A stretch of DNA of 64,000 nt, taken from contig JAOASM010000011.1 in the NCBI GenBank assembly GCA_030158665.1, forward strand, positions 1 through 64,000. Direction: 5' to 3'. Both the position numbers and the translations under genes were made by a program. The DNA comes from Sediminibacterium sp. (GTDB taxonomy: Bacteria; Bacteroidota; Bacteroidia; Chitinophagales; Chitinophagaceae). The notes beneath the pieces are model-generated. The model was not told the origin of the DNA, searched no databases, and saw only the letters and a program-made list of their open reading frames with translations. Position 1 is the first letter of the stretch. Each line of letters starts with the position of its first letter. This document shows, in pieces, positions 52,944 to 61,474 of this stretch.

Positions 52944-55220
52944 ATGAAAAGAGTTCACTTAACAATAGTTGGATTATTATTGGTCGTAATTGGTTTTGCA
53001 CAAGGAAATAAAGAGGCAAAAATGCATCAGTTTGTGAATGTGTTGATGTCTAAAATGACCTTAGAGGAGAAGCTTGGTCAATTGAACTTGCCAGCTTCAA
53101 GTGATTTTGTAACTGGTGCGGTGAGTAGTTCTGACATTGCAGATAAAGTAAAGGCAGGTAAAGTAGGTGGTGTTTTTAATATTCGTTCTGTCACAAAGAT
53201 TAAAGAATTACAGCAATTTGCTGTTAACAATACAAGATTGCATATTCCATTGTTGTTTGGCATGGATGTCATACACGGTTATAAAACAATTTTCCCTATT
53301 CCATTAGGCATGTCTGCAACCTGGGATATGGAACTGGTTGAACGTTCTGCAAGAATTGCAGCGAGCGAAGCGAGTGCTGATGGGATACAATGGACTTTTT
53401 CTCCGATGGTGGATTTAACTAGAGACCCAAGATGGGGTAGAGTTTCAGAAGGTAATGGAGAAGATGCATTTTTAAGTAGTGCCATAGCAAAAGCGATGAT
53501 TCAAGGTTATCAAGGAAATGATTTATCAGCACCCAATACCATTTTGTCTTGTGTAAAGCATTATGCGTTGTATGGTGCAGCTGAGGGAGGACGTGATTAC
53601 AATACAACTGACATGAGTCGTGTAAGAATGTACAATGAATATTTTCCTCCCTATAAAGCTGCTGTGGATGCAGGGGTGGCTTCTGTGATGGTCTCCTTCA
53701 ATGAAGTGGATGGTATTCCTGCGTCTGGAAATAAATGGTTGGTAGATGATGTATTGAGAAAGCAATGGAAGTTCAATGGGTTTGTGGTATCTGATTATAC
53801 TGGTATTCCAGAAATGATGAATCATGGGATGGGTGATGCACAAACAGTAAATGCTATGTCTATGAATGCAGGAGTGGATATGGATATGGTAGGAGAAGGA
53901 TTTTTAAATACAATGAAAAAATCATTGCAAGAAGGTAAAGTGACTTTGGCACAAATCAATCAAGCATGTGAGCGCATCTTGATTGCTAAATATCAATTGG
54001 GCTTATTTGATGACCCATATCGTTATTGCAATGAACAAAGATCTGCAACAGAAGTATTTACAGCTGCTAATAGAGCAGAAGCAAGAAGGATTGCAGCGCA
54101 AAGTTTTGTTTTGCTAAAGAACAACAATGTGTTACCTATTGCTGCCGGTAAAAAAATCGCCTTAGTTGGGCCACTAGCCAATGCGAAAGAAAATATGACA
54201 GGTACATGGAGTGTAGGTGCAGACAATGCTAAATCTATCTCGTTATTAAAAGGACTAACCGATGCAGTGGGTGCAAATGGTAAAGTGGTTTATGCGATGG
54301 GATCTAATTTAGAGGATGACGAAGAGATGCAGAAAAGACAAACCATGTTTGGCAAGGATATTGCACGCGATAATCGAACAGCTGAAGCAATGATACAAGA
54401 GGCATTGGCAGTGAGTGCAGATGCAGATGTGATTGTTGCTGCTTTAGGTGAAGGAGCAGAAAGTAGTGGTGAAAGTGCATCTAAATCCAATATTGATATT
54501 CCAGAAGCACAAAAGCGTTTATTGAAAGCTTTAGTTGCAACAGGTAAACCAGTTGCATTGGTTTTGTTCAATGGCCGTCCTTTAACCTTGAATTGGGAAA
54601 ATGAAAATGTGCCAGCTATTTTAGACGTTTGGTTTGCAGGCTCTGAGGCGGGGGATGCCATTGCTGATGCCTTGTTGGGTAAAGTAAATCCTTCTGGTAA
54701 ACTATCTATGAGTTTTCCTCAAAATGTGGGTCAGATACCTTTGTATTACAATCATAAAAACACAGGCCGTCCATTAACAGGAAAATGGTTCTCAAAATTC
54801 CAATCTAATTATATTGATGTTAGCAATGAGCCATTGTATCCATTTGGATATGGGTTAAGCTATACCCAATTTGAATATGGTGACATTCAATTGTCTTCAA
54901 AGCAATTAAAAGGTAATCAAAAATTAATCCTAACAATACCAGTGAAGAATACAGGAAAGTATGCAGGTAAAGAAGTGGTGCAATTGTATATCAGAGACGA
55001 AGTGGGTTCTATAACTAGACCAGTGAAGGAATTAAAAGGCTTCAATAAAATTGATATAGCAGCTGGAGAAACTAAGCAAGTCAAATTTGAGATTACACCA
55101 GAGCTACTCAAATTCTACAATACTGATTTGAAATTTGATTGGGAATCAGGTGACTTCCAAATAATGGTAGGGCCAAATTCAAGAGATGTAAAAACAGTTA
55201 AAGTCAATTGGGTAAAATAG
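52944..55220 (+). CDS. bglX: Beta-glucosidase, glycoside hydrolase family 3 (BglX-like)
   Basis: Periplasmic or secreted beta-glucosidase. It is 758 aa from the ATG at 52944 (MKRVHLTIVG); an ATG nine bases earlier is possible. The signal peptide ends near residue 20 (GFAQ). The GH3 N-terminal barrel shows LFGMDVIHGYKTIFPIPLGM, TFSPMVDLTRDPRWGRVSEG and CVKHYALYGAAEGGRDYN; the nucleophile Asp is in GFVVSDYTGI (about residue 283). The second domain has FVLLKNNNVLPI and the C-terminal fibronectin III-like domain follows YPFGYGLSYTQFEY. The stop codon lies in a hairpin repeat. Confidence 0.94.
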   Translation: MKRVHLTIVGLLLVVIGFAQGNKEAKMHQFVNVLMSKMTLEEKLGQLNLPASSDFVTGAVSSSDIADKVKAGKVGGVFNIRSVTKIKELQQFAVNNTRLHIPLLFGMDVIHGYKTIFPIPLGMSATWDMELVERSARIAASEASADGIQWTFSPMVDLTRDPRWGRVSEGNGEDAFLSSAIAKAMIQGYQGNDLSAPNTILSCVKHYALYGAAEGGRDYNTTDMSRVRMYNEYFPPYKAAVDAGVASVMVSFNEVDGIPASGNKWLVDDVLRKQWKFNGFVVSDYTGIPEMMNHGMGDAQTVNAMSMNAGVDMDMVGEGFLNTMKKSLQEGKVTLAQINQACERILIAKYQLGLFDDPYRYCNEQRSATEVFTAANRAEARRIAAQSFVLLKNNNVLPIAAGKKIALVGPLANAKENMTGTWSVGADNAKSISLLKGLTDAVGANGKVVYAMGSNLEDDEEMQKRQTMFGKDIARDNRTAEAMIQEALAVSADADVIVAALGEGAESSGESASKSNIDIPEAQKRLLKALVATGKPVALVLFNGRPLTLNWENENVPAILDVWFAGSEAGDAIADALLGKVNPSGKLSMSFPQNVGQIPLYYNHKNTGRPLTGKWFSKFQSNYIDVSNEPLYPFGYGLSYTQFEYGDIQLSSKQLKGNQKLILTIPVKNTGKYAGKEVVQLYIRDEVGSITRPVKELKGFNKIDIAAGETKQVKFEITPELLKFYNTDLKFDWESGDFQIMVGPNSRDVKTVKVNWVK

Positions 55221-55251
55221 TTGGTAATAATTTCTTCGAAATTACCAACTA
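55218..55251. repeat. Hairpin repeat, copy 1, at the GH3 stop codon
   Basis: TAGTTGGTAAT (55218-55228) pairs with ATTACCAACTA (55241-55251) around a 12-base AATTTCTTCGAA loop. The TAG is the GH3 stop codon. Bases 55220-55250 are identical to 55304-55334. Confidence 0.8.
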
Positions 55252-55255
55252 CCCC

Positions 55256-55278
55256 AAAAAATATCTTTGATATTTTTT
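55256..55278. terminator. A/T hairpin between the two repeat copies
   Basis: AAAAAATATC (55256-55265) pairs perfectly with GATATTTTTT (55269-55278) around TTT. The A-run/T-run design could help terminate both converging transcripts. It lies centrally between the two hairpin copies. Confidence 0.65.
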
Positions 55279-55296
55279 AAAAATCATTAGACTCAA

Positions 55297-55340
55297 TATG
55301 GAAGTTGGTAATAATTTCTTCGAAATTACCAACTTCCATA
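55297..55340. repeat. Hairpin repeat, copy 2, at the NUDIX-gene stop codon
   Basis: TATGGAAGTTGGTAAT (55297-55312) pairs perfectly over 16 bp with ATTACCAACTTCCATA (55325-55340), with the same 12-base loop as copy 1. The minus-strand stop codon of the NUDIX gene (55326-55328) and its last codons lie inside the right arm. Confidence 0.82.
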
Positions 55341-56111
55341 CAAACCCTCTTTCAATGCTTTCTGGTATTTCTTTTCATTGAAGGTATACAAGTAAGCTGC
55401 TTTGTGTGCTCCGCCTTTTTTGGTCTCTGTTAATCGATTTAAAATACCAAAGCTAAGTAGTTTGCGTTGAAAATTTCGGCGGTCTAGTTTTTGATTTAAA
55501 ATAGTCTCATATAGCTTTTGCAATTCAGGCATAGTGAACTTTCTTGGCAATAAATTTTTACCTATAGGGAGGTAGGCAATTTGTGTCCTAAGTGTTTCTA
55601 ATGCTTTCTGCACAATAGCTGCATGATCCATCATTAAGCTATTTAAGTATTCAATATCCATCCATTGCCATTGGGCTTCTTGTTCGGAGGGTTGAATGCT
55701 TACTTTGTTAAAATCTACCAAAGCATAAAAGCCTACAGTAATGAATCTTTGGATTAACCAATTGTCCTTAGGTATTTTTACACCAAAGTTTAAGTATCTT
55801 TTTTGGTGAATACTTGCATCAGATCTATCTGGTGCACCAAATACATGAAACTGTTGCAAAAAGATATCTTTGACACCTGTTCTTTCTTGGAGTACTCTAT
55901 ATGCAGCGGCTTCAATAGGTTCAGTTTTTTTAATAAACCCTCCCGGAAGCGCCCATTTATGGACGGTATCTACTTTTAAAAGTAAAATCTTTAATTGTTG
56001 TTCATGAAAACCAAAAATGACACAATCCACGGAAATGCCTGCTTGGTAGAGTGTATCACCTTTTTCAAGTAATAGTTTTAAGGAAGGGGGGAGTGCATTT
56101 TTCTTTGGCAT
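55326..56111 (-). CDS. NUDIX-fold transcriptional regulator (NrtR/AraR-like) with degenerate Nudix box
   Basis: Probable sugar-responsive regulator rather than a hydrolase. It is 261 aa: an N-terminal NUDIX domain (about residues 22-155) and a C-terminal winged-helix-like part (about 170-250: TMPELQKLYETILNQKLDRR, FQRKLLSFGILNRL). The Nudix box GX5EX7REUXEEXGU starts well (GFIKKTE) but ends RVLQERTGV, so RE is RV and the second E of EE is R; two metal-binding Glu are lost. NUDIX-HTH proteins such as Bacteroides AraR control sugar genes. It lies 21 bases after the oxidoreductase gene, suggesting regulation of the local sugar locus. Confidence 0.82.
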   Translation of the reverse strand: MPKKNALPPSLKLLLEKGDTLYQAGISVDCVIFGFHEQQLKILLLKVDTVHKWALPGGFIKKTEPIEAAAYRVLQERTGVKDIFLQQFHVFGAPDRSDASIHQKRYLNFGVKIPKDNWLIQRFITVGFYALVDFNKVSIQPSEQEAQWQWMDIEYLNSLMMDHAAIVQKALETLRTQIAYLPIGKNLLPRKFTMPELQKLYETILNQKLDRRNFQRKLLSFGILNRLTETKKGGAHKAAYLYTFNEKKYQKALKEGLYGSW

Positions 56112-56132
56112 AAAGGATCAATCACCAATGAT

Positions 56133-57323
56133 TTAATTAATTGTTTGTTCACTAATTTTTCCAGTAGTCTTATGCTTGAGAATTAATTTCTTTGCACCAT
56201 AATGGGTCATTTCTTCTTTCACTAAGTAATGTTCCGCATCGTATTCTACTAAATGACTTTCTTTAGTCAATCCAGTTTTACCTCTCCAAATATCTAACTG
56301 AACTGGTTCCCATAGTTTTGTTTTAGCAGATTTATAGGCTGCATCTAAAATGCAATTCACCACATAACCATCATAGAAAGTTTCTTTTGGCGCTTCCCCT
56401 TTTTCGATTGAGTTGAACATATCCATGAACATATGGTTATAACCTAATTCATTTAATTCGTCTCCTACAGGAAACAACCAGCCTCTATCACTTTCTGCTT
56501 TTTCAGCAATGTAGTCGCCACCTTTTCCGGTGGTGAACATTTCAAAACCTGTTCTTAAAAAGCTATTGATCCAAATGGTACCTTCTGTACCCATGACTTC
56601 ATCTCTTAAATCTAATCCACCTCTAAAAGTCCAGCTCACTTCAAATTGACCAATGGCACCATTTTCATATTTCACTAGTCCTATTGCATGGTCTTCTGCC
56701 TCGATTGGTTTTACTTGTGTATCCGCCCAACACATCACTTCGACAGGTTTGATATCCTTGCCAATATAACTTCTTGATATTTCTACACAATGACAGCCCA
56801 AATCTAATATACAGCCACCACCAGCCTGGTTGATATCCCAGAACCATTCACTATGAGGGCCAGGATGTGTTTCACGAGACTTAGCCCATAATACACGACC
56901 CAATGCGCCTTCCTTGACACTTTGGTTCGCCTTAATAAATTTAGGCGTATATACAAGATCTTCTAAGTATCCGTTAAATATGCCTGCTTCTTCAACAGCA
57001 ATCAACATGCGCTTTGCTTCTTCACCATTTCGGCCTAGTGGCTTGGTGGTCATGACTGCTTTCTTATGCTTGCAACACATCATCACTGCTGCTTCATGCA
57101 AATTATTTGGCAAGGAGATACATACGATGTCCACATCGGGATGCGCAATGGCTTCTTCCATTTCGGTAGTCCAGTGGGCACAATTATAATCTGCAGCAAA
57201 TTTTTTCGCAGACTCTTCGCGTCGTGCATAGATGCTCACTACTTTATCTTTACTTCTATAGCCTTGTAATGCATCAGCATAAAAACGACCAATAAATCCA
57301 GCGCCTAACATTGCGATTCTCAT
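56133..57323 (-). CDS. Gfo/Idh/MocA family oxidoreductase
   Basis: NAD(P)-dependent sugar or inositol dehydrogenase-like protein; substrate unknown. It is 396 aa. The Rossmann motif is AMLGAGFIGRFYADAL (residues 4-19), then CISLPNNLHEAAVM. The usual EKP motif is MTTKPLG, with Thr in place of Glu and the Lys kept. The second domain contains GGGCILDLGCHCVEISRSYI. It is longer than many family members and has a C-terminal extension with KESHLVEYDAEHYLV. No signal peptide is seen. It lies between an MFS transporter and a NUDIX regulator on the same strand. Confidence 0.9.
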   Translation of the reverse strand: MRIAMLGAGFIGRFYADALQGYRSKDKVVSIYARREESAKKFAADYNCAHWTTEMEEAIAHPDVDIVCISLPNNLHEAAVMMCCKHKKAVMTTKPLGRNGEEAKRMLIAVEEAGIFNGYLEDLVYTPKFIKANQSVKEGALGRVLWAKSRETHPGPHSEWFWDINQAGGGCILDLGCHCVEISRSYIGKDIKPVEVMCWADTQVKPIEAEDHAIGLVKYENGAIGQFEVSWTFRGGLDLRDEVMGTEGTIWINSFLRTGFEMFTTGKGGDYIAEKAESDRGWLFPVGDELNELGYNHMFMDMFNSIEKGEAPKETFYDGYVVNCILDAAYKSAKTKLWEPVQLDIWRGKTGLTKESHLVEYDAEHYLVKEEMTHYGAKKLILKHKTTGKISEQTIN

Positions 57324-57360
57324 AAATAAAAAATGTATAATGAAAAAAATAGGATATATA

Positions 57361-57391
57361 AAAAAAGCCTACCCAAGGGGATAGGCTTTAA
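57361..57391 (-). terminator. Terminator after the MFS transporter gene
   Basis: Read on the minus strand, AAAGCCTA-TCCCC pairs with GGGTAGGCTTT with one bulge, followed by a T-run. It separates the MFS transporter from the oxidoreductase gene, but read-through is possible. Confidence 0.75.
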
Positions 57392-57404
57392 AATATTTTA
57401 AAAA

Positions 57405-58601
57405 TTAAGCAGCAGCAACTTCTTTTTTCTCTTTAAAGAATAAGATAAATGCAATTAATACAGCACCTGCAATTGCTGCTGGTGTTAACCAGATGCTTTG
57501 CCAGTTGTGACCCGTTGCATCTGCCAATTTATTTTGCTCCACCACAAAACCACTGTAGTTGGTTCCAATGAACATACCCACGCCGTAGGTAGCAAAAGTA
57601 AATAAGCCTTGTGCTGCGTTTTTGATATTTTCTCCAGCTTTCTTTTCTGTGTACATATAACCTGTAACAAAGAAGAAGTCATAACAAATGCCATGTAGAA
57701 TAATACCTGCATACAACATCCAGCTTGCATCCATATTACCGTATGCAAAACATACATAACGTAATACCCAAGCTGCAATACCAAAAATCAACATATTCTT
57801 AACGCCGATTTTATTGAATAAGAAAGGGATAGCTAAGATAAAGATCGCTTCAGACATTTGTCCCATTGTCATCTTACCAGCCACATTATCCAAACCTACT
57901 TCGTTTAAAAAAGGATTGGCAAAACCATAATAGAAAGACAAAGGAATACAAATAGCAATAGCAGAAATAAAGAAGACTAAGAAAGATTTATTCTTTAATA
58001 ATACAAATGCATCTTTTCCTAAAATGGCACCCATAGAAGATGGCGTACCAGCTGCTTTTGGTGGTGTATTAGGTAAGGCAAAACTTAATAAACCCAAAGC
58101 TGCAGAAATACCTGCTGCAACAATAAATGTACCTTCTGTTTTTTCAATACCCAATTGGCTAATCACTAAACCAGCAGCGATCCAACCTAAAGTTCCAAAA
58201 ACACGAATCCATGGAAATTGTTTTCCTGGATCTGTCATTTGAGCAAATGCTACACTATTACTTAAGGCTATCGTTGGCATATACAATAAAGAGTACACTA
58301 AAATCACCCAATAAAAACTTGCACTATCTACTTTAGTTGCAAAAAACAATAAAGCAGCACCTACGATATGCAACACACCCATGATTTTTTGAGCAGCAAA
58401 AAAGCGATCTGCAATCATCCCCACAAAGAAGGGAGAAATGATGGTGGCAATAGCTCCTGCACCATAAGCAGCACCGATAGCGACACCTGATGCGCCTAAT
58501 TTTTCACCCATATAAGTACCCATTGTTACATACCATGCACCCCAGATATAGTACTGAAGAAACATCATGGCAGATAATAAAATGCTTGTTTTTAATTTCA
58601 T
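57405..58601 (-). CDS. MFS transporter of the nucleoside:H+ symporter (NupG-like) family
   Basis: Inner-membrane transporter, 398 aa, about 12 membrane segments. The N-terminus is MFLQYYIWGAWYVTMGTYMG, the hallmark of the NupG/XapB-type family, followed by GAIATIISPFFVGMIADRFF and the FPWIRVFGTLGWIAAGLVIS segment. Members in Bacteroidota often sit beside Gfo/Idh/MocA dehydrogenases, as here, so the cargo may be a sugar or polyol derivative rather than a nucleoside (inference). Confidence 0.9.
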   Translation of the reverse strand: MKLKTSILLSAMMFLQYYIWGAWYVTMGTYMGEKLGASGVAIGAAYGAGAIATIISPFFVGMIADRFFAAQKIMGVLHIVGAALLFFATKVDSASFYWVILVYSLLYMPTIALSNSVAFAQMTDPGKQFPWIRVFGTLGWIAAGLVISQLGIEKTEGTFIVAAGISAALGLLSFALPNTPPKAAGTPSSMGAILGKDAFVLLKNKSFLVFFISAIAICIPLSFYYGFANPFLNEVGLDNVAGKMTMGQMSEAIFILAIPFLFNKIGVKNMLIFGIAAWVLRYVCFAYGNMDASWMLYAGIILHGICYDFFFVTGYMYTEKKAGENIKNAAQGLFTFATYGVGMFIGTNYSGFVVEQNKLADATGHNWQSIWLTPAAIAGAVLIAFILFFKEKKEVAAA

Positions 58602-58687
58602 AGGTTGTGTTTTAATCGTTCGTTATTTTTTAAGCGATTTCAATATACAAACTAAATTGTAAAAAGGACACAATGAGCGTCAAAAAA

Positions 58688-58717
58688 ATACCCTACTCAG
58701 GGGTGTGAATAGGGTAT
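58688..58717 (-). terminator. Weak terminator after metZ-like gene
   Basis: ATACCCTA (58688-58695) pairs with TAGGGTAT (58710-58717); on the minus strand the second arm is followed by a T-run. The loop is 14 bases, so the strength is moderate. Confidence 0.6.
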
Positions 58718-58740
58718 GGTATATTATTGTAACTTATATA

Positions 58741-59907
58741 TTAGGCGTCTAAGGCTTGTAGGATATCGTTTAGGATATCTTCCTTATGTTCTAAGCCCAC
58801 AGAGATTCGGATCAATCCTGGGGTGATACCTACAGCTTGTCTTTCTGCTTCTGAAAGTTTGGCATGGGTGGTACTTGCTGGGTGCGAAGCAATACTTCTG
58901 CTGTCTCCCAAGTTAGCAGTTAAGGAAAGCATTTTAAGCTGGTTTAAAAATTGGCGTCCCGCTTCTAATCCGCCTTTTAATTCAAAACAAACTATGCCAC
59001 CACCATTTTTCATTTGCTTTACGGCAATCGCATGATGTGGGTGTGAAGCTAAAAATGGATATTTTACAAAATTTATTTTTGCATGACCTTCTAGTTTTTG
59101 TGCAATCGAAAAAGCAGATTTGCAATGTCGCTCCATACGCACTTCTAAAGTCTCCAAACTCTTGCTTAATACCCAAGCATTAAAAGGGGAGAGGGATGGT
59201 CCTGTGCTTCTACAGAATAAATAGATATCATGAATTAATTCTTTTTTCCCAACTACTGCGCCACCTAACACACGGCCTTGTCCATCAATCCATTTAGTAG
59301 CAGAATGCACCACAAGGTCAGCGCCAAGATCAATTGGAGTTTGACCAATAGGTGTGGCAAAACAATTGTCTACATTTAAAATGATATGGTGTTTTTTGGC
59401 AATTGCACTGATCATGGCAATATCTAACACTTCCAATCCCGGATTGGTAGGCGTTTCTAAATAAATCATTTTGGTGTTCGGCTGAATCGCTGCTTCCCAA
59501 TCTGCTGCACTGGCATTCGCAGAAACATAACTATATTCGATACCATATTTAGGAAGGTATTTTGAGATCACTGTATGGGTACTTCCAAAAATCGAATTGC
59601 AAGACAAAAGGTGATCCCCTTTTTTTAATAAAGCCATGAAGGATCCAAATACAGCACTCATCCCACTTGCGGTTGCAAAGCCTGCTTCTGCATGCTCAAG
59701 CACCACTAAGCGATCTACAAACTCTTGCACATTTGGGTTAGAGAATCGACTATAAATATTATCATCAGATTCATCAGCAAATGCGGCACGCATCGTCTCT
59801 GCATCTTCAAAACAAAAACTACTTGTTAAAAATAAAGGACTTGAATGTTCGCCCTCCGCAGTTCTATCTATTTGTGTACGAATTAATTTAGACTGATCGT
59901 GTTTCAT
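58741..59907 (-). CDS. metZ: O-succinyl/acetylhomoserine sulfhydrylase or cystathionine gamma-synthase (Cys/Met PLP family)
   Basis: PLP enzyme of methionine synthesis that makes homocysteine or cystathionine from an activated homoserine. It is 388 aa. Landmarks are SSFCFEDAETMRAAF, the RFSNPNVQEF segment, ATASGMSAVFGSFMALLKKG, ETPTNPGLEV, the Asp-containing ILNVDNCFATPIGQTP, and the PLP lysine K205 in HSATKWIDGQGR. The C-terminus has LGDSRSIASHPASTTHAKL. Members of this family are not separable by sequence alone; the nearby metX makes a sulfhydrylase role likely. It is 17 bases downstream of osmC. Confidence 0.88.
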   Translation of the reverse strand: MKHDQSKLIRTQIDRTAEGEHSSPLFLTSSFCFEDAETMRAAFADESDDNIYSRFSNPNVQEFVDRLVVLEHAEAGFATASGMSAVFGSFMALLKKGDHLLSCNSIFGSTHTVISKYLPKYGIEYSYVSANASAADWEAAIQPNTKMIYLETPTNPGLEVLDIAMISAIAKKHHIILNVDNCFATPIGQTPIDLGADLVVHSATKWIDGQGRVLGGAVVGKKELIHDIYLFCRSTGPSLSPFNAWVLSKSLETLEVRMERHCKSAFSIAQKLEGHAKINFVKYPFLASHPHHAIAVKQMKNGGGIVCFELKGGLEAGRQFLNQLKMLSLTANLGDSRSIASHPASTTHAKLSEAERQAVGITPGLIRISVGLEHKEDILNDILQALDA

Positions 59908-59924
59908 GAATATGCAATAAAAAA

Positions 59925-60344
59925 TTATAAAATTTCAACTTCCCAAGTAATCACAGCGCCTGCAGCTCTTAGGGTAGCAGCCACTGAACAATATTTGTCA
60001 ATGGATAAAGCACAAGCTTTCTCTGCCTTTTCTTTAGACATAGAACCTTTTAATTTAAACACAATATGAATGGTCTCCCATAAAGCCGGTTCCTTGCCTA
60101 CTGCACGTTCTCCACTAATCACCATTTCGTAATGCTCTAGGGTTTCTTTTTGTTTGTTTAAGATCATCACAACATCTACGCCACTGCATCCACCTAAAGC
60201 ACTTAATAAGGCTTGCATGGGTCTAACGCCATTGCCATGTCCACCCTGATCCTCAGGAATATCCATGGTCATAATCTGTCCTGCTTCGTCTATTGTTTGA
60301 AACTGATAATCGTTGTCTATACGTTTAAGTGTGATCGTTGCCAT
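59925..60344 (-). CDS. OsmC family protein
   Basis: OsmC/Ohr-fold protein of 139 aa, a group that includes peroxide-reducing enzymes. The family helix has GGHGNGVRPMQALLSALGGCSGVDVV (shown only as its start GVRPMQALLSALGGCSG, Cys near residue 54), and a second conserved Cys lies in EKACALSIDKYCSVAATL (about residues 114-121). Both redox cysteines are therefore present. It is the first gene of a minus-strand pair with metZ, and is divergent from metX. Confidence 0.9.
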   Translation of the reverse strand: MATITLKRIDNDYQFQTIDEAGQIMTMDIPEDQGGHGNGVRPMQALLSALGGCSGVDVVMILNKQKETLEHYEMVISGERAVGKEPALWETIHIVFKLKGSMSKEKAEKACALSIDKYCSVAATLRAAGAVITWEVEIL

Positions 60345-60383
60345 TTGATTGATTTGGTTCGTGAATAGGAATTATAAATATTG

Positions 60384-60399
60384 TACCTTCGCAAAGGTA
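60384..60399. promoter_or_regulatory. Overlapping opposed -7 elements between osmC and metX
   Basis: The palindrome TACCTT-CGCA-AAGGTA contains TAccTTcG on plus (60384-60391, toward metX) and TAccTTTG on minus (60399-60392, toward osmC). Either two face-to-face promoters that exclude each other or an operator over one promoter. -33 elements are weak on both sides. Confidence 0.45.
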
Positions 60400-60438
60400 A
60401 TTCAAATAGCTACTTAGTTAGCACAAGAAAGCGATAAA

Positions 60439-61464
60439 ATGGACCCAGTCATCTATAAATACCATCAACCTTTTACCCTTGAATGTGGGGTTAGTTTGCC
60501 TAAGCTTAAAATAGCCTATCATTATTATGGGGAATATACGCCTGGTAAAAAAGTGGCTTGGGTTTGCCATGCACTCACAGCCAATTCGGATGTAGCAGAT
60601 TGGTGGAAGGGATTTGTTGGCGAAGGATCGTTCGTTAATCCGAATGATTATTTTATCGTCTGTGCCAATATCATTGGTTCTTGCTATGGTTCTACCGGGC
60701 CTTTGAGTGTCGAAGATTTAGATGCATCTATTCGATTTGATCAGTTTCCTACCATTACCATTCGAGATATGGTGCGTGCGCATATTTTATTAAGACAGCA
60801 TTTAGGGATCGATAAAATAGACCTTTTATTAGGAGGCAGTATGGGTGGATACCAGGCACTAGAATGGGCTGTGATGGAACCTACTGTGATTCAGAAAATG
60901 TTTTTGATTGCCACATCACCATCAGAAAGTGCATGGGGTGTAGCAGTTCACACTGCGCAAAGATTGGCGATAGAGGCAGATTGTACATGGAAGGAAGCCA
61001 AGCCGAATGCGGGTGCAAAAGGATTGAAGGCAGCAAGGGCGATAGGGATGTTAACGTATCGTAACTATGGCATCTACCAAGAAAAACAAACCGATGCAGA
61101 TCCTGAAAAAATAGATGATTTTAAAGCATCCTCTTATATCAATTATCAAGGTGATAAATTGGTGAAGCGATTCAATGCATATAGTTATTGGTTACTTACA
61201 AAGTCAATGGATAGTCACCATCTAGCCCGCAAACGTGGGGGAGATTTAATGGCGACATTGTCAACCATACAAATACCGACTTTAATCATCGGAATCAATA
61301 GTGATATTTTATGTCCATTGGATGAACAAAAGTTCATGAAAGCACATATGCCGAATGCTACATTAGTGGCGATAGATTCAATGTACGGACATGATGGATT
61401 CATTATAGAAACTGCACAAATTACAACACATCTAAAAGCTTGGTTAACTTCTACCAACAACTAA
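60439..61464 (+). CDS. metX: Homoserine O-acetyltransferase
   Basis: Activates homoserine with acetyl-CoA for methionine synthesis. It is 341 aa, alpha/beta-hydrolase fold. Seen are VCHALTANSDVADWW, NIIGSCYGSTGP, the nucleophile Ser (about residue 134) in LLGGSMGGYQALEW, and the Asp and His of the triad in GINSDILCPLDEQ and MYGHDGFIIE. It is divergent from osmC-metZ, forming a compact methionine locus. MetX enzymes can be acetyl- or succinyl-transferases; the residue that decides this was not judged. Confidence 0.92.
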   Translation: MDPVIYKYHQPFTLECGVSLPKLKIAYHYYGEYTPGKKVAWVCHALTANSDVADWWKGFVGEGSFVNPNDYFIVCANIIGSCYGSTGPLSVEDLDASIRFDQFPTITIRDMVRAHILLRQHLGIDKIDLLLGGSMGGYQALEWAVMEPTVIQKMFLIATSPSESAWGVAVHTAQRLAIEADCTWKEAKPNAGAKGLKAARAIGMLTYRNYGIYQEKQTDADPEKIDDFKASSYINYQGDKLVKRFNAYSYWLLTKSMDSHHLARKRGGDLMATLSTIQIPTLIIGINSDILCPLDEQKFMKAHMPNATLVAIDSMYGHDGFIIETAQITTHLKAWLTSTNN

Positions 61465-61474
61465 AAATTACATT

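Noticed and set aside
53276..54661. Several open frames opposite the GH3 gene
   Set aside because: Shadows of a well-supported enzyme gene, without start-region or protein-family support.
55218..55340. Possible CRISPR array
   Set aside because: Only two copies of the repeat occur, both palindromic and joined to stop codons, and no cas gene is nearby.
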